A stretch of 64,000 bases of DNA, taken from assembly GCA_039105265.1 (NCBI GenBank), contig JAPFFF010000012.1, positions 1,612,001 through 1,676,000 of the forward strand, written 5' to 3'. The notes below the pieces were generated by a model. It had not been told where the DNA came from, made no database searches, and saw only the letters and a program-made list of their open reading frames with translations. Made by a program: the position numbers and the translations under genes. Source of the DNA: Tritrichomonas musculus (lineage: Eukaryota > Parabasalia > Tritrichomonadida > Tritrichomonadidae). Each line of letters begins with the position of its first letter. Position 1 is the first letter of the stretch. Positions 29,501 through 38,256 of the stretch are shown here, piece by piece.

Positions 29501-31413
29501 TGTGATAAAATAACCCATTCTTCATGTGTCATATCCCATATTAAATTGTCAGGAGCATCTAATAATTCATCATGAATCCAATCATCATCTTGGAAGTCAT
29601 ATCCATGTTCTTGCCATTCCTCATCTACGATATTCCAAGCTACATATTGACCTAATTCTGCATGATATTCTCTATTACGGTATAACATTTCATTTGTTGG
29701 CATATGTAGATATGAATTCTCTTCTGGAAAGAACACCCATTCTTCATATCTATCACTATACCTGAGATGTCCTCTATGGTCATTTTCAAAGATTGGTATT
29801 AATACATCTACTATTGCTTCACTAGCTCCTTCTCTCCAACCTTCCTCGAAAGGATAATAAATATTTAACATAACCCATTCATCATGAACAACATCCCACA
29901 TGTAATTTTGAGGTACAGGAGCATTCCTATTTCGTCTCCATCCTGCAGGTCTATCCAAGTTATCATCTCTTTCTCGCCATTCCTCATAGATGATGTCCCA
30001 AACATAATTACTATCTTGATTATATAGACCGTTCGAACGGTCGCCAATTGGTCTGTAAATTGGTATTTGTTGTTCTTGGTCTTGTTGTTCCATAGCTTGT
30101 TTTGCTATATCAGGTATTGCATCCTCATACATAACAACATCAAGCATAGCATCTTGAAATGACTGTACTTGTTCACCAAGATTCAATCTATTTATATTCT
30201 CATCAATATCACCTAAATGTTCTTCAAGATGTCGATTTTGATTTCTTAGGTAGTTCGTCAATTCATCAATCTCATCTTGCGGGATACCTATGCCACCTCC
30301 TCCTTCCTCCTCTTCATGATTGCAATCACAGGATTTTATCTGCGATACTTGTCCTATCAAATCATTAATTACAATCATGAGTACTTCGATATTTCGTTGA
30401 ACGTCATTTAAGTGGTCATTTAAGGTGACTGACATTTGAGTACCATCAATATGAGTAATGGTAATTTTATTATCTGGAGCTTTGGATAGTCGAAATAATT
30501 TTAAGGCTTTTGAGATACCTAAACCTAATACACTCGAAAACAGCAAATATTGAAGTATTTGAGGAGTGTGTTTGTAATTTTCTAAGTAGTATCTTGTATA
30601 TATATCAAGGAATTCACATGGGCTACTTACTTCAATAATTTGGTCTGCCTCAACCAAGTCTGTACACCCTTTGTATCTATATCCTATTCTTTGTACTGAC
30701 AATTTATCTAGATTCCAATGGTATTGAGATATCCTAGATACGAAATTTTTAAAGTTAGATTCATTAAAAGCCTCATATAAGAATCTCTTTGTTGTCATGT
30801 TAGTTTTTTCATTCTTTATGACATTTATCAATAAATCTCCCAGGTTCGAATAACCAAACTCAGCTAAAAATGGGTCAGGCTTTGGTGTTGGAAGTGGTAC
30901 AGGGTCTTGAAGATATCGAATAACCTTTGTTTGTCCTAGTTGTTCATCTGTTGATATTTGTTCATATCCATCAACAGCACACATCAATTCGGTATACATC
31001 TCATGAATAGCCTCACATGTATTAGATTCTTCTTCAATAAATTCATTTAAGGTATTTACGCAAAGTTCATCTTTTATCAACTCCTTATATGACTCTGCTT
31101 TTTCAGGTAGTGAGCCTTCTAATTGGGGTGTCTTTTCAGGTCCTTTAAATACATATTTTAAATAATTGGCAAATTTGTGTGTAATAGGTACATTGCCGAA
31201 ACCATCAAGCTTTCCTCCATTTTCGATATAATCATTGACTACCCTTTCGTCTACTTCTGCTTTGTTATATAAACAACTAAACGTAGGATAATCATCTGGG
31301 TCCTCATTTCTTATAATATCAATATTACCTTCATCATTAACACTTATCTCAACATCCTTGTCTTTGAGCTTCTCTGCTTCATTTGATTGCAAAGAATAAA
31401 GTTTAATTGACAT
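26533..31413 (-). CDS. Giant Trp-repeat/coiled-coil protein (Polinton 2)
   Basis: About 1626 residues from ATG 31413. An N-terminal region of about 280 residues without known domain is followed by a membrane-like segment (about 286-306). A 220-residue region then holds about six degenerate repeats of the form NYVWD...EEW...GWR (about 468-688). Long strand-rich regions follow, then a strongly conserved core (QQFYEITPNPNAATTLYTDY), helical heptads, a Gly/Ala-rich hydrophobic stretch (ALAFGVIGTAGSIANVGL, about 1304-1325) and a further coiled coil. The counterpart in Polinton 1 is at 52188-56846. I recognise no enzyme domain. A large surface or attachment-type virion protein is my inference. It is divergent from the next gene with a spacer of only 17 bp. 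Confidence 0.8.
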   Translation of the reverse strand: MSIKLYSLQSNEAEKLKDKDVEISVNDEGNIDIIRNEDPDDYPTFSCLYNKAEVDERVVNDYIENGGKLDGFGNVPITHKFANYLKYVFKGPEKTPQLEGSLPEKAESYKELIKDELCVNTLNEFIEEESNTCEAIHEMYTELMCAVDGYEQISTDEQLGQTKVIRYLQDPVPLPTPKPDPFLAEFGYSNLGDLLINVIKNEKTNMTTKRFLYEAFNESNFKNFVSRISQYHWNLDKLSVQRIGYRYKGCTDLVEADQIIEVSSPCEFLDIYTRYYLENYKHTPQILQYLLFSSVLGLGISKALKLFRLSKAPDNKITITHIDGTQMSVTLNDHLNDVQRNIEVLMIVINDLIGQVSQIKSCDCNHEEEEGGGGIGIPQDEIDELTNYLRNQNRHLEEHLGDIDENINRLNLGEQVQSFQDAMLDVVMYEDAIPDIAKQAMEQQDQEQQIPIYRPIGDRSNGLYNQDSNYVWDIIYEEWRERDDNLDRPAGWRRNRNAPVPQNYMWDVVHDEWVMLNIYYPFEEGWREGASEAIVDVLIPIFENDHRGHLRYSDRYEEWVFFPEENSYLHMPTNEMLYRNREYHAELGQYVAWNIVDEEWQEHGYDFQDDDWIHDELLDAPDNLIWDMTHEEWVILSQHLEWIDRWRTQNTPAVNALVRARNSFVQVFGEIVWNEDKRQWVWEPKDDPSPMALSIENTKEAKTDNSSAVAIPDFVKGFDKFEEVLKCYGVQISKDTPSLDPVKPVLGKYIIKGDLEVNGKIICDSIPSGGTSPVDSDFTIENGIPEFVITNKDVYSLSNTINDIEYNLLGIFVPDLQKQAFLNSNKPIFKIVLRKNVIYDLEGRYIKEFYITSRNGKIVCPVITYNKENDYCTINDNSSTDDRYYIAFDKSLPFHPYTLYLNGELSIMNEYEPTALKTDKAIKCSIIEAENALKLHKSDVHYFYKPSIITEETIGEDEYYKMVYEVPDNYEIPDKLNFVFKEHCFGNTWNLQWNTDKSRENKGYWSGDNAKGHLNGKVINKWNIRPTKKANSCYGCWITVKQTDMHEAIITNEGNGLMHSLLKNYKNEFKLEMKDGTIKDGSEWNMTCAYENHLTDGLSNSLHPGYYGTVLLYISMDSTEGIRTDLVEKIYLDIYVGESSTATRLSFKPDGFHAQKNGEVFVDVIPVLDTIETISYDWGFCLDVGETRDIKLYLRKDYTDPIDEINWDSSTNAFKYIIDQQFYEITPNPNAATTLYTDYNITSSKIITADNITTMRSDLNVLTNNFDVVSYDVKDITSKVNVLNAEMGETKRITKHLQEDIDQVRIVSNVALAFGVIGTAGSIANVGLTLFRTGFTFTKAGVDSAIEGVSQGEHALFHLGDGSNLPPLKIGRSTTTDLTPIINWCDAEKVVVEYTDETEDISKTITTYRDAIDLCNHFRESLKPAFRLLADKINEVNEEVENNNYVDKNDLVRDDTIDIVGSIVNKEVHLEAEDVITDGTIKARLMVMKVSEFNDIDYEECIITITIAGGTISQYEGSDYFPTCTLNGKTIVIANPQQVRVTGIAIKENSAVRRMSFEVKDIAYTCDIDALNNKVDSLEKISHDNNESIATIMNEYPTVDEVNDVLKEYALKKDIPEPVDLSEYAK

Positions 31414-31430
31414 TTTTTGGATATAATAAA

Positions 31431-32138
31431 ATGTTAGTATCAGTACAGAGTACAAATGCTGATGAATATAATAAGGTATCTATCAATTTGGATATACCAT
31501 GGAAGTGTAAATATATTAAATATTTTGTATCTTCAATTAATACAATAAGTAATATTATGTTGAGTACGAAAGATGATTATATAGAGTTTACACATAACAG
31601 TATTCCATTCAAGCTTAAATTCGAAGATAGATATAATTATACCATCAAGCAAATAGAAGCAGTTTTAAATCCACTTGCGGAGGTATCTTTTAAATATAAT
31701 GATACTACTCGTACATTTACAATAAAGACACAAACACCGTTAACAATAACCTCTATTTCCCATCGAGCCGCATTATTAACTGGTTTGTATAATACTCCAT
31801 TGCCTATTGAGATACCAGCAAATACAACATATACTGTTAAAGATATACCAATATTAAATCATACTAAGTTGTATTTAGTATCATTACAAGGTAATGCCAT
31901 ATACTCCAATATAGGTGAACAACAATATACACCATCAGTTATTGGTAGTATAAATACCTTCACCTTAGATAATAAACCACTTATATATGATTTCGAAACT
32001 GAAAGTAAACCATTAAAAATAAAAACATATACAGATTCATTAAAATTTTTAGAATTAAGTTTAGTAGATTTCCAATACCAGCCGATATTGTTAAAAAGTC
32101 CTTTGTTCATTACGATTAAAATTAAACCATCTACATAA
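31431..32138 (+). CDS. Beta-rich small protein (Polinton 2)
   Basis: From ATG 31431 the protein has 235 residues, with many alternating hydrophobic strands and few charged helices (PFKLKFEDRYNYTIKQIEAV, RTFTIKTQTPLTITSI). This suggests a jelly-roll-like or other beta-sandwich fold and a virion role such as a minor capsid or penton protein. I recognise no signature. It is the only gene between the giant protein and POLB, divergent from the former and convergent with the latter; the two stop codons overlap within 8 bp at 32131-32138. No relative is visible in Polinton 1. Confidence 0.65.
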   Translation: MLVSVQSTNADEYNKVSINLDIPWKCKYIKYFVSSINTISNIMLSTKDDYIEFTHNSIPFKLKFEDRYNYTIKQIEAVLNPLAEVSFKYNDTTRTFTIKTQTPLTITSISHRAALLTGLYNTPLPIEIPANTTYTVKDIPILNHTKLYLVSLQGNAIYSNIGEQQYTPSVIGSINTFTLDNKPLIYDFETESKPLKIKTYTDSLKFLELSLVDFQYQPILLKSPLFITIKIKPST

Positions 32139-35100
32139 ACTGAAGAGTACGTGAGAATTGAGGTAGGTTGGTTTGTTGAAATGTCTTTGACTTCCTGAAT
32201 GCATTCGAACCATCCAACAAATCAAATGTCATGCTTTCTCCTTTGTACATCCTTTCATAGAGTTCTTCAACTGAGATACCCATCCTTTTGCACTTGTTGA
32301 GAATAACTTGTTTTGGAATTCCTTTAAGTCTAATATGGTATCCTTCATTTCCTTGTTCATCAACCAAGATATCGAGGTAGCTCTTTTTACCAAGTGCAAT
32401 GAGTTTTCTTGAGTGTATTTCCCCTTGACTACCTTCGAACTCATCGAAGTCGTTATGGAACTGACACATATTTTTACCAATAAGAGGTTGATGATACTTG
32501 AACTGGAATAAGTCAGCTATCCTTGGTACATCTTTTTCCATAACGTGACAAGAATCTGTGTCTTGGTAGTAGATAGGTATACCTGCTTGCTCAGCTGTAG
32601 CCATAACCCTGTTCATTAAGTGCTTACTCCAAGAGAGAACGCTTGCACCAAATTGAGGTAGGTTGAAATGGTCATTAATTGGTTTCAACTTCTTGACATA
32701 GCACTTATCAATATTAACATCTTCAACAACCTCCTTGACAAAGTTGTAGTTCCGCCAGAGATACTTGTATAGTTGGCTTTTTGGTACTGTCTTGGTTTCA
32801 GTCTTTGTTGCTTTTAATATTGACTTGCCATATATGGAGTTGAGGAGGAGCTTTATTGTTTGTTCAAGAGGGTTCTTTTGCTTTTTATAACTTGCCCTGA
32901 GATTAAAGAGCTTCTCAATGAACTCATTGATTTTCTTGTTAAATCCTTCATCAAAGTAATAGCCACGTATTAACTCATATTCAACATGATAAAATTCGAA
33001 CAAGTCCATAAGACCTACTTTATCGATATAATAATGGTCAACAAGGAAATTGCCGAATATTTTACTACCTGATTCATTCCTTGTAAATACTTGTCCAAAT
33101 TTATATGGCTCTTTTGATTTACATTCGAGTTTCTTGATGTTGACTTCGATAAAGAATGTATCATATTGCATAAGTTGTTCATGTGTTGTACCTTGTGGTA
33201 TTACTTTAGGTCTTCCTAATGGTATACCATCCATAACATACATTGCAGATGGATATAAGCTAACTGCATCAAAGTCTTGTATCCTTCCTTCGATGTATTG
33301 CTTTTCATTACCTGCTGTCATTGTTCGTCCACCTGAAACACATCGTTGAATGAAGTCTTGACACTTACCTGATAATTCATAACATCCATCAAAACAACCA
33401 TATTTTTTTGCAAAGCAATATCCAATAGCACTGATAGATATAAAATCATGAACACCATACATATCTGTCTTTGTTTCTTTAAAGACTTCTCCGAGGTCTC
33501 TATTAAATTTTTCCATTCCCTTCATCAAAACAATACAATCCTTGAAACAATAGAAGATGGCATATTTAATGATGTCGATTTTACCATCATTATAACAATT
33601 TGCTATTTTTGCATTTTCGATAATCTGCTTGCAGTTTGCATCAAGTTGTTCTTTCGATAACTTGTCTTGGTTTTCATCGATGTATTGCTGTTGGAACTCA
33701 GTAGCATCAACAATTCTTCTTTGTATGTTCTCTTGTGTATATAGCTTATATGCCATGACTTCCTTGTGAACATTGAGGTTGAACATTGTAGCAAATTTAC
33801 TTAATGCTTGTGGTATTATACTGTATGAGTTCCTGAATGTTAATCTTTTTTTGACTTTCCTTGTACCTTCTTCGAATAATGTCATGATGATTTGAAGTAC
33901 AGTACCACTTCGTTCTGTTATCTGTGTATCCCATCCAGGTGTGTTAATGAAAAAGCATGCATCATACTTGAGGTTGTGAAAATATGTTAATGAACCACTC
34001 CATAAATAATTCAAGAGCTTCTGTCCACAATCTTCACCTTGAATAGATATTTTATGTATGTTGGCACCATCTCGAAAGATAGTACAATTGAGATATGGTA
34101 TATGTGGACTGACTGTAGAGTTTGTTTCGAAGTCGCTATAATAAATCCTTGACCATGTATTTTGTTTCTTCTTGTTATTATCAATGAGTCTTGTACATTG
34201 TTCTGCATTATATTCGAGACTTGTATAATCTTTCACATGGTCATATTCAGTTGTGTTGATGATATCCAATTCACATGCTTTTATTTCTTCGAATAGATGT
34301 AGTTCAAACATCTTTTGGAAAAAGGTTATTGGTTTGATTCCTTCATAATTATATTCTTTTATACTTTTTTCATTTCGTAATTTATATATCTTACATCTTT
34401 TTTCAAAAGGAATATGTGCAAATGTTTTATCAAGTTCTTCATAGTGTTGAAGGTAGAATAATGTACAAGGTATGTTCCTGTTGAGCATATAATGGTCTTT
34501 GAACAATATCAGTTTAACTTCTCTTTTAAAATCAACAGACCATTTTTTCTTTCTGGTGTTGATTCTTGTTTCATACTTGTATTTATCAGGTTGTTCAACA
34601 ACTCTAATGATGCTAAAATTGCACTTGAACTTTTGAGCAACATCAATTATCTTGTTATTGGGTATGGTTCTTGTTTGAACAAAAAATCGTAGGTCATCTA
34701 TTTCATCATCAGTGAACACACCTGATTGTATACAAGCATATACAAAACAATTATCTCTGTAGTTCTCTTTCCTTACTTCATGAAAGATTTGATATGCTGA
34801 TAGGTCTATTGGAGAACGATTGATGTATGGAAAAAAACTTCCTTCTGGTGTATTTCGATAGTCTTCATCAATTTCGACTTCATCATCATAGATTTCATGA
34901 GTATCCATATCTTGCATCTTGGTTCGAAAATGAACACCATCATTTGTTTTATTCATGTCAATAAATTGTACCTCATATCGAACAGGAATGAACATGTTTG
35001 AGATGTATGGATTTGTATCTGATTGGTCTTCACTTAAATCAAGTTCTCCTGTTATATGTCCGAGTGTACTTTCGATGTTGTGCTTATCACTGAGTGTGAA

Positions 35101-35403
35101 GTACTTGTGAGTTCCATCAAGTGCTATTGCTTTAACAATAGGTCTTCCAACATGTTTCATTTTATAAATCTGTCTAAGTGTTTCAGTAAACGCATACCTC
35201 TTTTCTTCATCTTGGTTGATGTCTGTTGCAAAACCAATACCTTGTCCTGCTGGAATCATGAGCTTCCTCATTTCTTCTTTAAACTTGTCGTTCTTTTTAT
35301 ATTGTTTAGCACGTCGATTATATTCACGACGAAACTGTGATTTGGTATCAGCATAGACATCTCCAATAGCATCTAAAAAATCATCTTCAATGTCCTTGTT
35401 CAT
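32131..35403 (-). CDS. Protein-primed family B DNA polymerase with OTU-like region (POLB)
   Basis: About 1090 residues from ATG 35403. The C-terminal part is a family B polymerase of the protein-primed type that replicates Polintons: exonuclease motif DFET (about 423), motif A DFDAVSLYPS (about 709-718), motif B KLLLNSIYGK (about 850-859) and motif C YQDTDS (about 944-949). The N-terminal region includes NCFVYACIQSG (Cys about 217) and LILFKDHYML (His about 301), the arrangement of an OTU-like cysteine protease. The same start (MNKDIEDDFLDAIGDVYADTK) begins Polinton 3's polymerase at 63869. The start was chosen from that match; an upstream extension of 14 codons is AT-driven. The gene looks whole. 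Confidence 0.95.
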   Translation of the reverse strand: MNKDIEDDFLDAIGDVYADTKSQFRREYNRRAKQYKKNDKFKEEMRKLMIPAGQGIGFATDINQDEEKRYAFTETLRQIYKMKHVGRPIVKAIALDGTHKYFTLSDKHNIESTLGHITGELDLSEDQSDTNPYISNMFIPVRYEVQFIDMNKTNDGVHFRTKMQDMDTHEIYDDEVEIDEDYRNTPEGSFFPYINRSPIDLSAYQIFHEVRKENYRDNCFVYACIQSGVFTDDEIDDLRFFVQTRTIPNNKIIDVAQKFKCNFSIIRVVEQPDKYKYETRINTRKKKWSVDFKREVKLILFKDHYMLNRNIPCTLFYLQHYEELDKTFAHIPFEKRCKIYKLRNEKSIKEYNYEGIKPITFFQKMFELHLFEEIKACELDIINTTEYDHVKDYTSLEYNAEQCTRLIDNNKKKQNTWSRIYYSDFETNSTVSPHIPYLNCTIFRDGANIHKISIQGEDCGQKLLNYLWSGSLTYFHNLKYDACFFINTPGWDTQITERSGTVLQIIMTLFEEGTRKVKKRLTFRNSYSIIPQALSKFATMFNLNVHKEVMAYKLYTQENIQRRIVDATEFQQQYIDENQDKLSKEQLDANCKQIIENAKIANCYNDGKIDIIKYAIFYCFKDCIVLMKGMEKFNRDLGEVFKETKTDMYGVHDFISISAIGYCFAKKYGCFDGCYELSGKCQDFIQRCVSGGRTMTAGNEKQYIEGRIQDFDAVSLYPSAMYVMDGIPLGRPKVIPQGTTHEQLMQYDTFFIEVNIKKLECKSKEPYKFGQVFTRNESGSKIFGNFLVDHYYIDKVGLMDLFEFYHVEYELIRGYYFDEGFNKKINEFIEKLFNLRASYKKQKNPLEQTIKLLLNSIYGKSILKATKTETKTVPKSQLYKYLWRNYNFVKEVVEDVNIDKCYVKKLKPINDHFNLPQFGASVLSWSKHLMNRVMATAEQAGIPIYYQDTDSCHVMEKDVPRIADLFQFKYHQPLIGKNMCQFHNDFDEFEGSQGEIHSRKLIALGKKSYLDILVDEQGNEGYHIRLKGIPKQVILNKCKRMGISVEELYERMYKGESMTFDLLDGSNAFRKSKTFQQTNLPQFSRTLQFM

Positions 35404-35470
35404 GTTTAACACAAAATAAAAGTGAAACGATAAAAATAAAAACAAAAGAAAAAGTTAAAAAATTAATTGT

Positions 35471-36886
35471 TTATTGAGGATATCCATTATCATCATCATC
35501 TAGATGTGGAAAATTATATTGGAATTCATTTCCTTTCGACTTCATATCAGATTTTTGTTGATATTGGTTCTTTATCATACCTTCATTGAAGGTTTTGATG
35601 TTCTTCATCACTTGTTTCGGTGATTGCCTCCTGTCTTTTTTAACGAAGTCGCATGAATTGTCCAACTTCTCTTTCTCTTCTGGTGATAAGTATGGTCGAA
35701 GATGATAAATGCAATTGGACAACTTCCATCCATATGTCTTGAACAATGATGTTTGTTCAGCTGTTGAAGTCTGGGGAATGGTGTCAAACATGTATCGAAG
35801 ATGGTCTAGTTCGTTGTCCATCAATTGAGTTCTTACATACTTCTCTGCAAATGAATCAGTTGTTGGAGGACCAGCTTGTTGAGCATTTTTTAGATCCGCC
35901 ACGTCCTTCTTGAGGTCGTGAATTTTGTTAATGTACTTCGCCACCTTTTTTGGAGTAAGTTCCAATTTCATCAGCTCGAGTGCGTATTCGTCGCTATTAT
36001 CAATGTCTTTCCTGAGTTCTTCAGCATTGTGATTGATGTCTTCAATGTGAAATTCTACACCAGTCATTTTCTCCTCCAACTTCGTTAATCGGTCTTTCAA
36101 GTTTTCATTTTCTTCTATTAATCGTTCCATTTCCTCTCGAAAGTCGAATGGACGAACATTATCCTCCTTATAATCACTATTGGATTTCATTTCATGAAGA
36201 CTTTTCGGTGGCTTGTATGGTTCTTTGCGAGCTGGTGATGGTTCTTCAACAACATCTTCGATTTTTGTTTCTTCCTTCGGATTGGTACTTGTCTTCTGCG
36301 GTTCTGTAAATCCAGATGGTCTGGATATAGGACCAAGTCTTGGAGGTGGTGGTGGTATTTTTGGTAATGTATTTGGTGTAGGAGGAAGGAGTGGATGATA
36401 TCGAGGTGGTGGAAATACTTTACTCGAAAATGGCACGTACTGCTGCTTCTTCCTTCTTGCATCGTCTTCTTGCTTCAATCTTGCTAATGCTTCTTCTTCT
36501 TCTTGTTGCTGCTTCTTCCTTCTTGTTGCTGCTTCTTCTTCTTGTTGCTGCTTCTTCCTTTCTTCTTCTTCTTCTTGTTGCTGCTTCTTCCTTCTTCTTC
36601 CTTCTTCTTCTTCTTGTTGCTGCTTCTTCCTTTCTTCTTCTTCTTGTTGCTGCTTCTTCTTCCTTCTTGCTTCATCTTCTTCTTGCTGCTTCTTTAATCT
36701 AGCTGCTTCTTCTTGCTGCTTCATGATGTACTGCTTCATTGATTCGAGTTGTTCTGGGGTCATGTTCTTGAACCAATCGTCTGCGGGTGGAGCTGATGGC
36801 GGATCTGATGGTGGAGCTTGTTGACCCAATTGCTCGATCGAGTCAAATAGACTAACATCGCTGTCTGAGCTGTAGTTGTATGACAT
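35471..36886 (-). CDS. Coiled-coil protein with KQQQEEEE repeats (Polinton 2)
   Basis: From ATG 36886 (MSYNYSSDSDVSLFDSIEQ) the protein has 471 residues. An acidic N-terminus is followed by a long Lys/Gln/Glu repeat (about residues 55-165, units like RKKQQQEEEE), a Pro-rich linker (PPPPRLGP) and a C-terminal helical domain with a heptad segment (EEMERLIEENENLKDRLTKLEEK). The relative in Polinton 3 (62434-63786) has a shorter and different repeat but the same ends. Polintons are known to encode coiled-coil proteins of unknown role. It lies directly upstream of POLB on the same strand and diverges from the acidic small gene. Confidence 0.8.
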   Translation of the reverse strand: MSYNYSSDSDVSLFDSIEQLGQQAPPSDPPSAPPADDWFKNMTPEQLESMKQYIMKQQEEAARLKKQQEEDEARRKKKQQQEEEERKKQQQEEEEGRRRKKQQQEEEEERKKQQQEEEAATRRKKQQQEEEEALARLKQEDDARRKKQQYVPFSSKVFPPPRYHPLLPPTPNTLPKIPPPPPRLGPISRPSGFTEPQKTSTNPKEETKIEDVVEEPSPARKEPYKPPKSLHEMKSNSDYKEDNVRPFDFREEMERLIEENENLKDRLTKLEEKMTGVEFHIEDINHNAEELRKDIDNSDEYALELMKLELTPKKVAKYINKIHDLKKDVADLKNAQQAGPPTTDSFAEKYVRTQLMDNELDHLRYMFDTIPQTSTAEQTSLFKTYGWKLSNCIYHLRPYLSPEEKEKLDNSCDFVKKDRRQSPKQVMKNIKTFNEGMIKNQYQQKSDMKSKGNEFQYNFPHLDDDDNGYPQ

Positions 36887-37078
36887 TACAAGTATAAAAA
36901 TGATTAATTTTCTTGTTGATATCACTAAATTTTAAATTTCGTAGAAAAACTCGAAGGTGGATATTTTTCTTTGAAAAAGTTAAATACACTAAAAAAATTC
37001 AAAAATTGAATTAAAAAAAAATAAAATATATTGAAATTTTAAAAAAATATATTTATTAATATCACTATTATTTTATTA
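36887..37078. promoter_or_regulatory. Shared divergent promoter region (Polinton 2)
   Basis: This is the 192-bp spacer between two divergent genes, the coiled-coil gene (minus) and the acidic small gene (plus). It is strongly conserved in Polinton 3 at 62243-62433, including the block with AAACTCGAAGGTGGA and CTTTGAAAAAGTTAAATACACT. Such conservation of a noncoding AT-rich stretch suggests regulatory content, presumably start sites for both transcripts. No known trichomonad element is identified with confidence. Confidence 0.5.
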
Positions 37079-37504
37079 ATGATGAATGAAGAAGAAGATA
37101 AAATAGAAGATATTTTACAAAAACAAACACCTCCTAAAGGTTGTGATTCATTCGACTACAAAATAAATATAAACATGTCGAAAAAAATATCTCAACTAAA
37201 AGTTGAAGATGATACATCAAATTTAAGAACGATGTGTGAAAATTATGCTCATGCTCTTGAAAATGATGCACATCGACTTCGAGCAAAACAAAAAAAGAGG
37301 TACGATGAATGGTTTGACAACCTCGAGAAAGATTGTTATCCTGCAAGAGACATTGTTAACTTGTACAACATGTTCTTTGGTCATGAACTACCTATTACTC
37401 GACTTGGTTTCGGGCATCTCGATGGAACAAAGAGACACTTTACACATAAGAAAGTGAAAAGAAACAAGAAGTTCATCACAATGTACTACAAGAAAAAGGA
37501 ATAA
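37079..37504 (+). CDS. Small acidic conserved Polinton protein (Polinton 2)
   Basis: The 141-residue protein starts MMNEEEDKIEDILQK and has a helical basic middle (NDAHRLRAKQKKRYDEWFDNLEK), then the conserved part ARDIVNLYNMFFGHELP and a basic tail (HKKVKRNKKFITMYYKKKE). Relatives are at 51402-51821 (Polinton 1, sharing LRDLYNSYFGTNL and KNKRLTIYTK) and 61830-62242 (Polinton 3). In all three elements the 3' end faces the tandem-repeat array. The C-terminal segment is reminiscent of a small DNA-binding helix-turn-helix, but I cannot name a family. Confidence 0.75.
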   Translation: MMNEEEDKIEDILQKQTPPKGCDSFDYKININMSKKISQLKVEDDTSNLRTMCENYAHALENDAHRLRAKQKKRYDEWFDNLEKDCYPARDIVNLYNMFFGHELPITRLGFGHLDGTKRHFTHKKVKRNKKFITMYYKKKE

Positions 37505-37965
37505 CTAAAAATTTTTTAACTACTTGTTTTTTTTTTAGCTACTTGTTTTTTTTTTTAGCTACTTGTTTTTTTTCGAGGTACTTGTTTTTTTCGAGGTACT
37601 TGTTTTTTTTCGAGGTACTTGTTTTTTTTTTCGAGGTACTTGTTTTTTTCGAGGTACTTGTTTTTTTTTAGGTACTTGTTTTTTTTCGAGGTACTTGTTT
37701 TTTTTCGAGGTACTTGTTTTTTTTCGAGGTACTTGTTTTTTTTTCGAGGTACTTGTTTTTTTTCGAGGTACTTGTTTTTTTTCGAGGTACTTGTTTTTTT
37801 CGAGGTACTTGTTTTTCCTCATAAGCTACCTTTTTCCTCATAAGCTACCTTTTTCCTCATAAGCTACCTTTTTCCTCATAAGCTACCTTTTTCCTCATAA
37901 GCTACCTTTTTCCTCATGTGATACCTTTTTCCTCATAAGCTACCTTTTTCCTCATGTGATACCTC
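37505..37965. repeat. Tandem-repeat array between convergent genes (Polinton 2)
   Basis: Two kinds of direct repeats are stacked. First come about 13 units of 18-21 bp with core GAGGTACTTG plus a T-run (about 37575-37815). Then about 8 units of 19 bp with core CCTCATAAGCTACC plus five T, two of them in the variant CCTCATGTGATACC (about 37816-37965). There are no unique spacers. The end of the bZIP-like gene lies inside the array. The strand asymmetry (T-rich on plus) is marked. An equivalent array with related units is in Polinton 3 (61505-61800), and one of different sequence in Polinton 1 (51040-51395). Confidence 0.92.
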
Positions 37966-38199
37966 TTTATTTTCATATTCTTTTATTTTTTCCTTCATAC
38001 TTTGTACTTCTTTTTTCTTTCTTTCACGATATGCCTTTTGTTGTTTCTTACGTGCTTCATTTCTTTCTTCAACTGTTGCATATTTTGGTTTCCTTCCTCT
38101 TTTTTCGACACTCTGAAGATTCTCTTTGCTTTTCGACTTCTTGAGTTTTTTGATAATGGCTGTTTCTTTGAACTCACCTAAATCTAAATTTTGGCTCAT
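37933..38199 (-). CDS. bZIP-like basic protein (Polinton 2)
   Basis: The 88-residue protein begins MSQNLDLGEFKETAIIKKLKK, continues with the AT-hook-like KRGRKPKYAT and then a basic region EARKKQQKAYRERKKKEVQSMKEKI. QKAYRERK resembles the basic region of fungal Yap/Pap1-type bZIP proteins (Q..FRERK), but the following leucine zipper is short. A DNA-binding role is likely, perhaps on the adjacent repeat array. Relatives are at 50772-51002 and 61226-61504, in the same position relative to the array. The stop codon region lies in the array itself. Confidence 0.7.
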   Translation of the reverse strand: MSQNLDLGEFKETAIIKKLKKSKSKENLQSVEKRGRKPKYATVEERNEARKKQQKAYRERKKKEVQSMKEKIKEYENKEVSHEEKGSL

Positions 38200-38256
38200 G
38201 ATTTCATTGGAGATAAAAAATTGAATTATTTTTTCAAAATCACTTCATTTTTTAAA

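Noticed and set aside
36391-36702. Leu/Ser-rich frame opposite the coiled-coil gene
   Set aside because: It is the antisense of the KKQQQEEEE repeat; the minus-strand frame is conserved in Polinton 3, this one is not.
37563-37862. Open frames rich in Phe/Leu/Val (FFRGTCFF-type repeats) and the Lys-rich opposite frame in the Polinton 2 array
   Set aside because: They are translations of the tandem array itself; no start context, no relatives outside repeats, and the array differs between copies.
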